Source: an uncultured Lachnospiraceae bacterium (GTDB lineage: Bacteria > Bacillota > Clostridia > Lachnospirales > Lachnospiraceae). Taken from it: a stretch of 20,669 bases of DNA. This document shows positions 14,058-20,669 of this stretch, piece by piece. The DNA lies in NCBI GenBank assembly GCA_947177515.1, contig CAMWUU010000013.1, forward strand, positions 1 through 20,669, given 5' to 3'. A program made the translations under genes and the position numbers. Numbering within the stretch: position 1 is the first letter of the stretch; each line of letters opens with the position of its first letter. The notes under the pieces are model-generated. The model did not search any database, had not been told where the DNA came from, and was given only the letters and a program-made list of their open reading frames with translations.

Positions 14058-15971
14058 ATGAGCAAGGATTACGGGGCAGACCAGATACAGATTTTGGAAG
14101 GATTGGAAGCAGTAAGGAAACGGCCGGGTATGTACATCGGCAGCACATCGAGCAGGGGACTCCACCATCTTGTCTATGAGATTGTGGATAACGCGGTGGA
14201 TGAGGCGCTGGCAGGGTATTGTACACAAATCGACGTTTCTGTCAACCAGGATGGTTCCGTTACGGTCATTGATAACGGGCGAGGCATTCCGGTTGAAATC
14301 AACAAGAAAAAAGGGGTATCCAGCGTCGAGGTTGTATTTACCATCCTGCATGCGGGCGGCAAATTCGGCGGCGGAGGATACAAGGTATCGGGCGGGTTGC
14401 ACGGTGTTGGGGCATCCGTAGTAAATGCCCTCTCGAACTGGCTGGAAGTCGTGGTGGATCTGGATGGAAAAAGTTACAAACAGCGTTATGAACGGGGCAG
14501 GGCAGTGATGCCGCTTACCGAAATAGGTACTTCGGACCGAACTGGTTCCACCGTTACATTCCTACCAGATGATACAATCTTTGAAGAAACGGTTTTTGAT
14601 TATGATATCCTGAAAGAGCGCCTCAGGGAAACCGCATTTTTAACAAAGGGGTTAAAAATCACTCTGACCGATAAACGCGAAGACCAGGAAAAAACAAAAA
14701 CCTTCCACTATGAGGGTGGCATCAAGGAATATGTACAGTATTTAAACAAGGGGCGCACGGCTCTTTACCCGGAAATCATATACTGTGAAGGCAAAAAGGA
14801 CGAAACCTATGTCGAAGTTGCCATCCAGCACAATGATACCTATACGGAAAGCTGCTATAGTTTTGTGAATAATATAATAACGCCGGAAGGTGGGACGCAT
14901 TTTACTGGATTTAAAAATGCACTAACCAAAACATTTAATGCCTATGCAAGGCAAATGAAATATCTAAAGGAAAATGAACAGCCGCTCTCCGGTGAAGATA
15001 TCCGGGAAGGGATCTCTGCCATTATCAGCATCAAACTGCCGGAGCCGCAGTTTGAAGGACAAACCAAACAAAAACTGGGCAACAGCGAGGCAAGGAGCGC
15101 GGTGGAAAATGTTGTTTCTGAACAGCTAACCTACTTTTTGGAGCAGAATCCTGCCGTGGGCAAGCTAGTCTGTGAGAAAGCAGTTTTGGCTCAAAGAGCC
15201 AGGGATGCAGCGCGTAAGGCACGCGAATTAACCAGACGCAAGACAGCGTTAGATTCTACTGCCCTGCCAGGAAAACTTGCAGACTGTTCAGACAAAGACC
15301 CGAAAAACTGCGAAATCTTTATTGTTGAGGGAAATTCAGCAGGCGGTTCCGCGAAAAATGCCCGTTCCCGTGCAACACAGGCCATCCTGCCACTGCGCGG
15401 CAAGATTTTGAATGTTGAGAAATCCCGGCTTGATAAAGTATTGGTCAATGCAGAAATCAAGGCGATGATCACAGCATTTGGTACAGGGATTCATGATGAG
15501 TTTGATATTACGAAATTACGTTATCACAAAATAATAATTATGACCGATGCCGATGTGGACGGTGCACATATTGCAACCCTGATGCTTACATTCCTCTACC
15601 GTTTTATGCCGGAGTTGATCAAACAGGGTTATGTATACCTTGCGCAGCCGCCGCTCTATAAAATCGAAAAAAACAAACAGGTATGGTACGCGTACAACGA
15701 TGACGAACTAAACAGGATATTGCTTGAAATCGGGCGCGACAATAACAATAAAATCCAGCGCTACAAAGGTCTTGGGGAGATGGATGCCGAACAGCTCTGG
15801 GACACCACCATGGATCCGGAAAAGAGAATCCTCCACCGTGTTATGATTGATGAGGAAAAATCATCAGAAATCGATGTGACTTTTACGACCCTGATGGGGG
15901 ATGATGTGGATCCGCGCCGCGAGTTTATCGAGGCCAATGCGAAATTTGTAAAGAACCTGGATATTTATTGA
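14058..15971 (+). CDS. gyrB: DNA gyrase subunit B
   Basis: ATPase subunit of gyrase. The GHKL domain has catalytic Glu in EIVDNAVDEA (about 41-50), DNGRGIP at 72-78 and GGLHGVGASVVNALS; the TOPRIM domain has EGNSAGGSAK at about 425-434 and metal ligands DADVD at 497-501; the end NLDIY is typical. The open frame begins at 14013, but ATG 14058 has GGAGG five bases upstream and gives 637 residues, matching the family. Residue 426 is Asn where E. coli and B. subtilis have Asp (EGDSAGG). gyrA follows after 40 bases. Confidence 0.98.
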   Translation: MSKDYGADQIQILEGLEAVRKRPGMYIGSTSSRGLHHLVYEIVDNAVDEALAGYCTQIDVSVNQDGSVTVIDNGRGIPVEINKKKGVSSVEVVFTILHAGGKFGGGGYKVSGGLHGVGASVVNALSNWLEVVVDLDGKSYKQRYERGRAVMPLTEIGTSDRTGSTVTFLPDDTIFEETVFDYDILKERLRETAFLTKGLKITLTDKREDQEKTKTFHYEGGIKEYVQYLNKGRTALYPEIIYCEGKKDETYVEVAIQHNDTYTESCYSFVNNIITPEGGTHFTGFKNALTKTFNAYARQMKYLKENEQPLSGEDIREGISAIISIKLPEPQFEGQTKQKLGNSEARSAVENVVSEQLTYFLEQNPAVGKLVCEKAVLAQRARDAARKARELTRRKTALDSTALPGKLADCSDKDPKNCEIFIVEGNSAGGSAKNARSRATQAILPLRGKILNVEKSRLDKVLVNAEIKAMITAFGTGIHDEFDITKLRYHKIIIMTDADVDGAHIATLMLTFLYRFMPELIKQGYVYLAQPPLYKIEKNKQVWYAYNDDELNRILLEIGRDNNNKIQRYKGLGEMDAEQLWDTTMDPEKRILHRVMIDEEKSSEIDVTFTTLMGDDVDPRREFIEANAKFVKNLDIY

Positions 15972-16011
15972 TTGAGATTGTGCGGTTTTAAACGCAGAAA
16001 TGGGGAAATAA

Positions 16012-18690
16012 ATGGACGATACAATATTTGATAAAATAAATGATGTCGATCTGAAAAAGACAATGGAAAACTCCTATATTGAGTATGCCATGTCCGTTAT
16101 CGCAGCTCGCGCCCTGCCGGACGTGCGCGATGGGTTAAAGCCGGTGCAAAGGAGAATCCTCTATGCGATGATCGAGTTGAACAATGGACCGGATAAGCCG
16201 CACCGTAAATGTGCGCGTATTGTCGGCGATACCATGGGTAAATACCACCCACACGGCGACAGTTCCATTTACGGCGCTCTTGTTAATCTTGCACAGGAAT
16301 GGTCCACACGTTATCCCCTTGTGGACGGACACGGGAATTTTGGTTCCGTTGACGGGGACGGGGCTGCGGCCATGCGTTACACTGAAGCGAGGCTTAGCAA
16401 AATCTCCATGGAGATGCTTGCAGATATTAACAAGAATATTGTAAATTTTTTGCCGAACTTTGATGAAACAGAAAAAGAACCTGAAGTACTTCCATCCCGT
16501 ATCCCAAACCTTTTGGTCAACGGGACATCCGGTATTGCCGTAGGTATGGCGACCAATATCCCACCTCATAATCTGGGGGAAGTTGTGAACGCAGTTGTCA
16601 AACTGATTGAAAACAAGATACAGGGGCGGGAAACAACCATGGAGGAAATTCTCGAGGTGGTAAAAGGCCCGGATTTCCCGACTGGTGCAATGATTCTTGG
16701 CACGCGCGGCATTGAGGAAGCTTACCGCACTGGCCGCGGCAAAATCCGTGTGCGGGCCGTTACCAATATTGAACCAATGGCAAACGGCAAAAACCGTATT
16801 GTTGTAACAGAACTTCCATACATGGTAAACAAGGCCAGGTTAATTGAGAAAATCGCGGAGCTAGTGCGTGATAAAAAGATTGATGGTATCACGGAACTGC
16901 GTGATGAGTCAAACCGGGAAGGAATGCGCATTGTCATTGAACTGCGCAGGGATGCCAACCCGACCGTACTGTTGAATCATCTATTTAAACATACGCAGCT
17001 CCAGGATACTTTCGGTGTAATTATGCTTGCACTGGTAAACAATGAGCCAAAAATATTAAACCTCCTGCAAATGCTTGATTATTACTTAAAACATCAGGAG
17101 GAGGTTGTTACAAGGCGGACACAGTATGATCTGAACAAAGCGGAGGAACGTGCCCATATCCTGAAAGGGCTGATCGTTGCGCTTGATCATATTGATGAAG
17201 TAATTAACATAGTCCGTTCCTCAAAAACAACGCCGATTGCAAAGGAACGCCTAATCGAGCGTTTTGCGCTGGATGATCCACAGGCTCAGGCAATCGTTGA
17301 TATGCGTCTGCGTGCGTTGACCGGGCTAGAGAGAGAGAAGTTAGAAGGTGAATACGCTGATCTGATTAAGCAGATTGCCCGCTTTAAGGAAATTTTGGGC
17401 GATGAAAAAGAATTGCTAGGCGTAGTGCGTGATGAACTTCTTGTTATCCGTGATAAATACGGCGATGAGCGCAGGACATCCATTGGTTATGATGCATATG
17501 ATATCAATATGGAAGATCTGATCCCTGATGACAATGTGGTAATAGCAATGACACGCCTTGGTTACATTAAGCGCATGTCAATCGATAATTTTAAGAGCCA
17601 GCATCGCGGTGGCAAGGGGATTAAAGGAATGCAGACACTCGAAGAGGATTTTATCGAGGATCTGTTTATGACAACCAATCATCATTACATCATGTTTTTT
17701 ACAAACAGGGGACGCGTCTACCGTTTAAAGGCCTATGAGATACCAGAATCTTCCCGTACAGCGCGCGGCACAGCCATTATAAACCTTCTGCAGCTTATGC
17801 CGCAGGAAAAGATTACTGCTGTAATCTCGTTAAAAGAGTATGAGGATAACCGTTACCTTTTTATGGCAACCAAAAAAGGAATGGTCAAAAAGACCAAAAT
17901 ACGCGAATATGAAAATATCCGCAAAAGCGGCCTTGCAGCAATCAGTTTGAAGGAGGAAGATGAGCTGATTGAGGTCAAGACAACAAACAACCATAAAGAT
18001 ATTTTCCTTGTGACAAAGGATGGCATGTGTATCCGTTTTAATGAAAAGGACGTGCGCAGCACGGGACGCACATCCATGGGCGTAATTGGCATGAATCTTG
18101 CACCGGAGGATGAGGTCGTTGCGATGCAGATCGATTCCCAGGGAAAATATATTTTGATTGTTTCCGAGAATGGACTGGGAAAACGCACAGAAATGGAAGA
18201 ATTTACCTGCCAGCACCGGGGTGGAAAAGGAGTTAAATGCTATAAGATTTTAGAAAAAACTGGTAATGTAGTCGGAGCGAAGGCAGTTGACGAAGAAAAT
18301 GAGATCATGCTGATAACCAATGAGGGAATTATTATACGAATGGCGGTAAGTGGTATCAGCAAGCTCGGACGGATTACTTCCGGTGTAAAACTGATGGATA
18401 TCGATACGGATAAAGATGTCCGGGTGGCAAGTGTCGCAAAAGTAAAGGAAAGTGGTGCACAAACAAATGAGGAAGAGATGCTAAAGAAGCTCGAGGAGGA
18501 ACTAGCCGAAGAAAATATTCCAGACGAGGGCAGCGAAGAAGACGGGGAATCTTATCTGGGTTTAGCAAAAGAAAACAGACCTAAGGAGAAAGCAGTTTTA
18601 CAGGATGGGAAAAAAGAAGATATGTCCGACCTTGATCAACTTGTACAGCGCGCGTTAGGGGATAAAGAGGAAACAGAGGAAGAAGAATAA
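16012..18690 (+). CDS. gyrA: DNA gyrase subunit A
   Basis: DNA cleavage/rejoining and wrapping subunit. The winged-helix region has the quinolone-region stretch HPHGDSSIYGALV (about 79-91) and catalytic Tyr123 in MRYTEARL. The C-terminal beta-pinwheel contains two clear GyrA-box-like motifs, QHRGGKG near residues 530 and 734. The last 80 residues (about 813-892) form an acidic Glu/Asp/Lys tail, making 892 residues against roughly 820 in B. subtilis. ATG 16012 follows GGGG at about eight bases. The residue matching E. coli Asp87 is Gly88, while the Ser83 position is Ser84. The gene ends the plus-strand replication cluster at a strong terminator. Confidence 0.98.
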   Translation: MDDTIFDKINDVDLKKTMENSYIEYAMSVIAARALPDVRDGLKPVQRRILYAMIELNNGPDKPHRKCARIVGDTMGKYHPHGDSSIYGALVNLAQEWSTRYPLVDGHGNFGSVDGDGAAAMRYTEARLSKISMEMLADINKNIVNFLPNFDETEKEPEVLPSRIPNLLVNGTSGIAVGMATNIPPHNLGEVVNAVVKLIENKIQGRETTMEEILEVVKGPDFPTGAMILGTRGIEEAYRTGRGKIRVRAVTNIEPMANGKNRIVVTELPYMVNKARLIEKIAELVRDKKIDGITELRDESNREGMRIVIELRRDANPTVLLNHLFKHTQLQDTFGVIMLALVNNEPKILNLLQMLDYYLKHQEEVVTRRTQYDLNKAEERAHILKGLIVALDHIDEVINIVRSSKTTPIAKERLIERFALDDPQAQAIVDMRLRALTGLEREKLEGEYADLIKQIARFKEILGDEKELLGVVRDELLVIRDKYGDERRTSIGYDAYDINMEDLIPDDNVVIAMTRLGYIKRMSIDNFKSQHRGGKGIKGMQTLEEDFIEDLFMTTNHHYIMFFTNRGRVYRLKAYEIPESSRTARGTAIINLLQLMPQEKITAVISLKEYEDNRYLFMATKKGMVKKTKIREYENIRKSGLAAISLKEEDELIEVKTTNNHKDIFLVTKDGMCIRFNEKDVRSTGRTSMGVIGMNLAPEDEVVAMQIDSQGKYILIVSENGLGKRTEMEEFTCQHRGGKGVKCYKILEKTGNVVGAKAVDEENEIMLITNEGIIIRMAVSGISKLGRITSGVKLMDIDTDKDVRVASVAKVKESGAQTNEEEMLKKLEEELAEENIPDEGSEEDGESYLGLAKENRPKEKAVLQDGKKEDMSDLDQLVQRALGDKEETEEEE

Positions 18691-18713
18691 GAAAAAAGGC
18701 AGCAGATAACCGG

Positions 18714-18748
18714 AGGAGGCTGTCGCAACATGCGACACCTCCTTTTTT
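18714..18748 (+). terminator. Intrinsic terminator after gyrA
   Basis: AGGAGG, a one-base bulge (C), and TGTCGCA pair with TGCGACA and CCTCCT around an ACA loop, a 13-bp stem, followed directly by a T-run to 18748. It ends the gyrBA transcript 24 bases after the gyrA stop. Confidence 0.95.
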
Positions 18749-18778
18749 GCCGGTCAGGCTTTCTGTAAAACGCATCTA

Positions 18779-18807
18779 TTAATTATAAAGATATTTATAT
18801 TTATAAT
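18779..18807 (+). promoter_or_regulatory. Possible promoter for the fumarase genes
   Basis: A perfect TATAAT (18802-18807) lies 17 bases after a poor TTAATT, between the gyrA terminator and the fumarase start. Transcription would begin near 18814. The -35 is weak, so an activator or a different promoter is possible. Confidence 0.4.
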
Positions 18808-18874
18808 AGGGAGCATTAGGAAGTTGGCTAATTAAAAAAATAGTTAAATTATGCAAAAGGAAATGAGGGAAAGA

Positions 18875-19717
18875 ATGAAAGTAATTCATACGGATGAAAT
18901 AATTAAAAATGTTCGTGAAATGTGTATTGAGGCAAATTTATCGCTTACGGATGATGTAAAGGGCAGGATTCTGGGTGCGGGGGAAAAGGAAGAATCACTT
19001 CTCGGTAAAAGAATACTGGGGCAGTTAAAAGAGAACCTGGAAATTGCAGAACAAGAGCAGATCCCGATCTGTCAGGATACTGGTATGGCAGTAGTATTTT
19101 TGGATATTGGACAGGATGTGCATATTGATGGAATAGGAATTGCGGATGCTGTCAATGAGGGGGTTCGGCAGGGATATCGTGACGGTTATCTGCGCAAATC
19201 GGTTGTGGGTGACCCGCTTTTGCGGGAGAACACAAAAGACAATACCCCAGCGATTATCCATTACAATATTGTGGATGGGGATACACTGGAAATTACAGTA
19301 GCACCGAAAGGATTTGGCAGTGAAAATATGAGTCGTATTATAATGCTAAAACCGGCGGATGGAATAGAGGGTGTAAAACAGGCTGTCCTAGAAACCGTAA
19401 GGCTTGCCGGACCAAATGCCTGCCCGCCAATGGTGGTCGGCATCGGGATTGGCGGCGATTTTGAAAAATGTGCACTCTTAGCTAAAAAGGCTCTGGTAAG
19501 GAACTTAGACACCCCTTCCCCATTGTCCCATATCAGGGAATTGGAGAAGGAATTGTTACAGGAAATCAACACAACCGGTTTAGGACCTGGAGGACTAGGA
19601 GGCCGTATCACAGCACTCGGACTCAATATTGAAACCTATCCAACCCATATTGCAGGGCTTCCAGTTGCAGTCAATATATGCTGTCATGTAAACAGACATG
19701 TAAAAAGGATTTTATAG
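18875..19717 (+). CDS. Class I [4Fe-4S] fumarate hydratase, alpha subunit
   Basis: Alpha subunit of the heterodimeric iron-sulfur hydro-lyase that interconverts fumarate and malate; tartrate dehydratase (TtdA) is a close relative and cannot be excluded. Cluster-ligand candidates are Cys66 in CQDTG, Cys183 in NACPP and Cys199 in EKCALLAKKAL; the end CCHVNRHVKRIL is typical. The frame is open from ATG 18851, but ATG 18875 has GAGGG five bases upstream and gives 280 residues, the usual length. The beta subunit follows 50 bases later. Such an oxygen-labile enzyme fits an anaerobe. Confidence 0.93.
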   Translation: MKVIHTDEIIKNVREMCIEANLSLTDDVKGRILGAGEKEESLLGKRILGQLKENLEIAEQEQIPICQDTGMAVVFLDIGQDVHIDGIGIADAVNEGVRQGYRDGYLRKSVVGDPLLRENTKDNTPAIIHYNIVDGDTLEITVAPKGFGSENMSRIIMLKPADGIEGVKQAVLETVRLAGPNACPPMVVGIGIGGDFEKCALLAKKALVRNLDTPSPLSHIRELEKELLQEINTTGLGPGGLGGRITALGLNIETYPTHIAGLPVAVNICCHVNRHVKRIL

Positions 19718-19767
19718 GATGGTTTGTGGATAAAAATCTGAAAGAAAGAAAAAAGTGGGGAAAGAAA

Positions 19768-20382
19768 ATGACAAATCAGCATTTTGATCATACCAGCAAA
19801 AATAATAATTCGATTAATAGTCAAAGTATTTGCCAGGATAATAATCAAGAGGATAAAAGTAAAAAAATCATCCTTCCGATTACAAAGGAAATTGCGCAAA
19901 GTCTGACAGTGGGGGATTATGTATACCTAACTGGAATCATCTATTCGGCGCGCGACGCAGCACATAAACGTATGACGGAAACACTTGCAAGTGGCGGAGT
20001 GCTTCCCCTCCCAATCAAAGACCAGACAATTTATTACCTTGGACCAACCCCGGCCAGACCAGGACAGGTGATCGGTTCTGCAGGGCCAACCACAAGCAGC
20101 CGTATGGATAAATATACACCGACCCTGCTCGCCCTTGGTATGACTGGGATGATTGGTAAGGGAAGAAGGAGCAAAGCTGTAGCGGAGGCAATGAGGGAAC
20201 ATCATGCTGTCTACTTTGCTGCCGTTGGCGGAGCAGGTGCCCTATTGTCAAAATGTATCAAGAAAGCAGAAGTGGTCGCCTATGAGGATCTGGGCGCGGA
20301 AGCGATATACAAGCTGGAGGTGGAGGATTTTCCTGTGATTGTTGTGATGGATGATAAGGGTGGGAATCTGTATACAGAATAA
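19768..20382 (+). CDS. Class I fumarate hydratase, beta subunit, with N-terminal extension
   Basis: Beta (swivelling) subunit partner of the preceding gene. The domain begins near KKIILPITKEIAQSLTVGDY (from about residue 32) and has the family motifs SARDAAHKR, GPTTSSRMDKYTP, GMIGKGRRS and GGAGALLSKCI. ATG 19768 has GGGG about seven bases upstream and gives 204 residues. The first roughly 31 residues are a polar Asn/Gln/Ser-rich stretch not expected in the family, whose members usually start near the KK.LP.T strand; no alternative start with a ribosome site is seen closer to it. The open frame upstream to 19678 is only overlap with the alpha gene. Confidence 0.92.
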   Translation: MTNQHFDHTSKNNNSINSQSICQDNNQEDKSKKIILPITKEIAQSLTVGDYVYLTGIIYSARDAAHKRMTETLASGGVLPLPIKDQTIYYLGPTPARPGQVIGSAGPTTSSRMDKYTPTLLALGMTGMIGKGRRSKAVAEAMREHHAVYFAAVGGAGALLSKCIKKAEVVAYEDLGAEAIYKLEVEDFPVIVVMDDKGGNLYTE

Positions 20383-20392
20383 AAGAGGGTAG

Positions 20393-20416
20393 TAAAACAG
20401 GGAAGTTCCGTTTTTG
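20393..20416 (+). terminator. Weak intrinsic terminator after fumarase
   Basis: AAAAC, GGG and TCC, GTTTT can pair with one bulged A and a four-base loop, followed by a T-run. The stem is short and imperfect, so the call is tentative. It lies just after the fumarase beta stop. Confidence 0.35.
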
Positions 20417-20427
20417 TATCCAGTTTC

Positions 20428-20482
20428 TTGACAAAACCTTCGATATACTGTTATCCATGTTCGGGGATGGGTAACAGTATAT
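20428..20482. promoter_or_regulatory. 16-bp inverted repeat beside a TTGACA element: operator-like
   Basis: ATATACTGTTATCCAT (20443-20458) and ATGGGTAACAGTATAT (20467-20482) are reverse complements except for one position, around an eight-base loop GTTCGGGG. A perfect -35 TTGACA sits at 20428-20433, so a -10 17-18 bases on would fall inside the left arm (20451-20457), though its sequence is poor. The repeat is followed by A's, not T's, so it is not an intrinsic terminator on this strand. A repressor or activator operator for the next gene to the right is the simplest reading. The remaining 20483-20669 is AT-rich and holds two AAATGTAA words 20 bases apart (20595 and 20615) and no clear gene. 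Confidence 0.5.
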
Positions 20483-20669
20483 AAAAAAATATAAGTTTGG
20501 ATAATTATATAATTTTCTATTGTGTCCTATTATCAAAAGCAAATAATATCTGTGTATATTCTTATATTTACAATTTATCCTAAAATACATATAAAAATGT
20601 AAATTTAATACAATAAATGTAATTTATAAAAAGGTGAATTTATACTTCCAATTATGTCCAGTATATGAT

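Noticed and set aside
13860..14402. 180-codon minus-strand frame over recF-gyrB
   Set aside because: Antisense to two well-supported genes, no ribosome site and no recognisable motif.
20634..20669. Possible start of the next gene at GTG 20634, open to the window edge
   Set aside because: Only 12 codons are visible and no convincing ribosome site precedes it; it cannot be supported here.

Overview
The window is a bacterial chromosomal replication-origin (oriC) neighbourhood, almost certainly from a low-to-moderate GC Clostridia, most likely a Lachnospiraceae-type organism. This taxonomic call is an inference from gene order (rsmG, mnmG, mnmE, jag, yidC, yidD, rnpA, rpmH / dnaA, dnaN, yaaA, recF, gyrB, gyrA), strong AGGAGG-type ribosome sites, a YidC without a lipobox but with a long extra loop, and an oxygen-sensitive two-subunit [4Fe-4S] fumarase. 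No species can be named from the sequence alone.

Layout. Everything left of about 9.24 kb is on the minus strand and everything right of about 9.67 kb is on the plus strand, so the genes I call point away from dnaA, as expected for a bidirectional origin. 1-494 has no gene but carries two diverged copies of a parS-like element. rsmG (495-1253) contains a full parS match inside its coding sequence. 1254-2046 is gene-free and mostly a pyrimidine-rich (plus strand) minisatellite that runs into the 3' end of mnmG (2047-4014). mnmE (4266-5684) is cut off from the next gene by a strong terminator. The rpmH-rnpA-yidD-yidC-jag operon (9224 down to 5905) reads from a near-consensus sigma-A promoter. 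oriC is bipartite: DnaA boxes lie upstream of dnaA (9364-9572) and in the dnaA-dnaN gap (11128-11396), the latter followed by a GC-rich block, CTA-type triplets and an AT-rich stretch resembling an unwinding element. dnaN, yaaA, recF, gyrB and gyrA follow, ending at a strong terminator (18714-18748). A separate unit encodes fumarase alpha and beta subunits (18875-20382). The last 287 bases hold a weak terminator and a 16-bp inverted repeat beside a TTGACA element.

How the parts work together. DnaA, the clamp DnaN, RecF and gyrase form the replication-initiation and topology cluster; parS sites near the origin serve ParB-based segregation. RpmH, RnpA (protein part of RNase P), YidD, YidC and the RNA-binding Jag join translation, tRNA processing and membrane insertion; MnmE/MnmG modify the tRNA wobble uridine and RsmG methylates 16S rRNA. 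Several ORF starts were moved: rsmG to GTG 1253, rnpA to TTG 9004, dnaA to 9673, dnaN to 11399, gyrB to 14058, fumarase alpha to 18875 and beta to 19768, each from ribosome-site spacing and family start position. rpmH was found by hand.

I do not see an unknown multi-gene system. The real oddities are the hierarchical minisatellite (12, 64 and 128 bp) that has been captured as a charged MnmG tail, the candidate origin unwinding element, low-complexity tails on Jag and the fumarase beta subunit, and Gly/Asn at gyrase positions where enterobacteria have acidic, quinolone-relevant residues.
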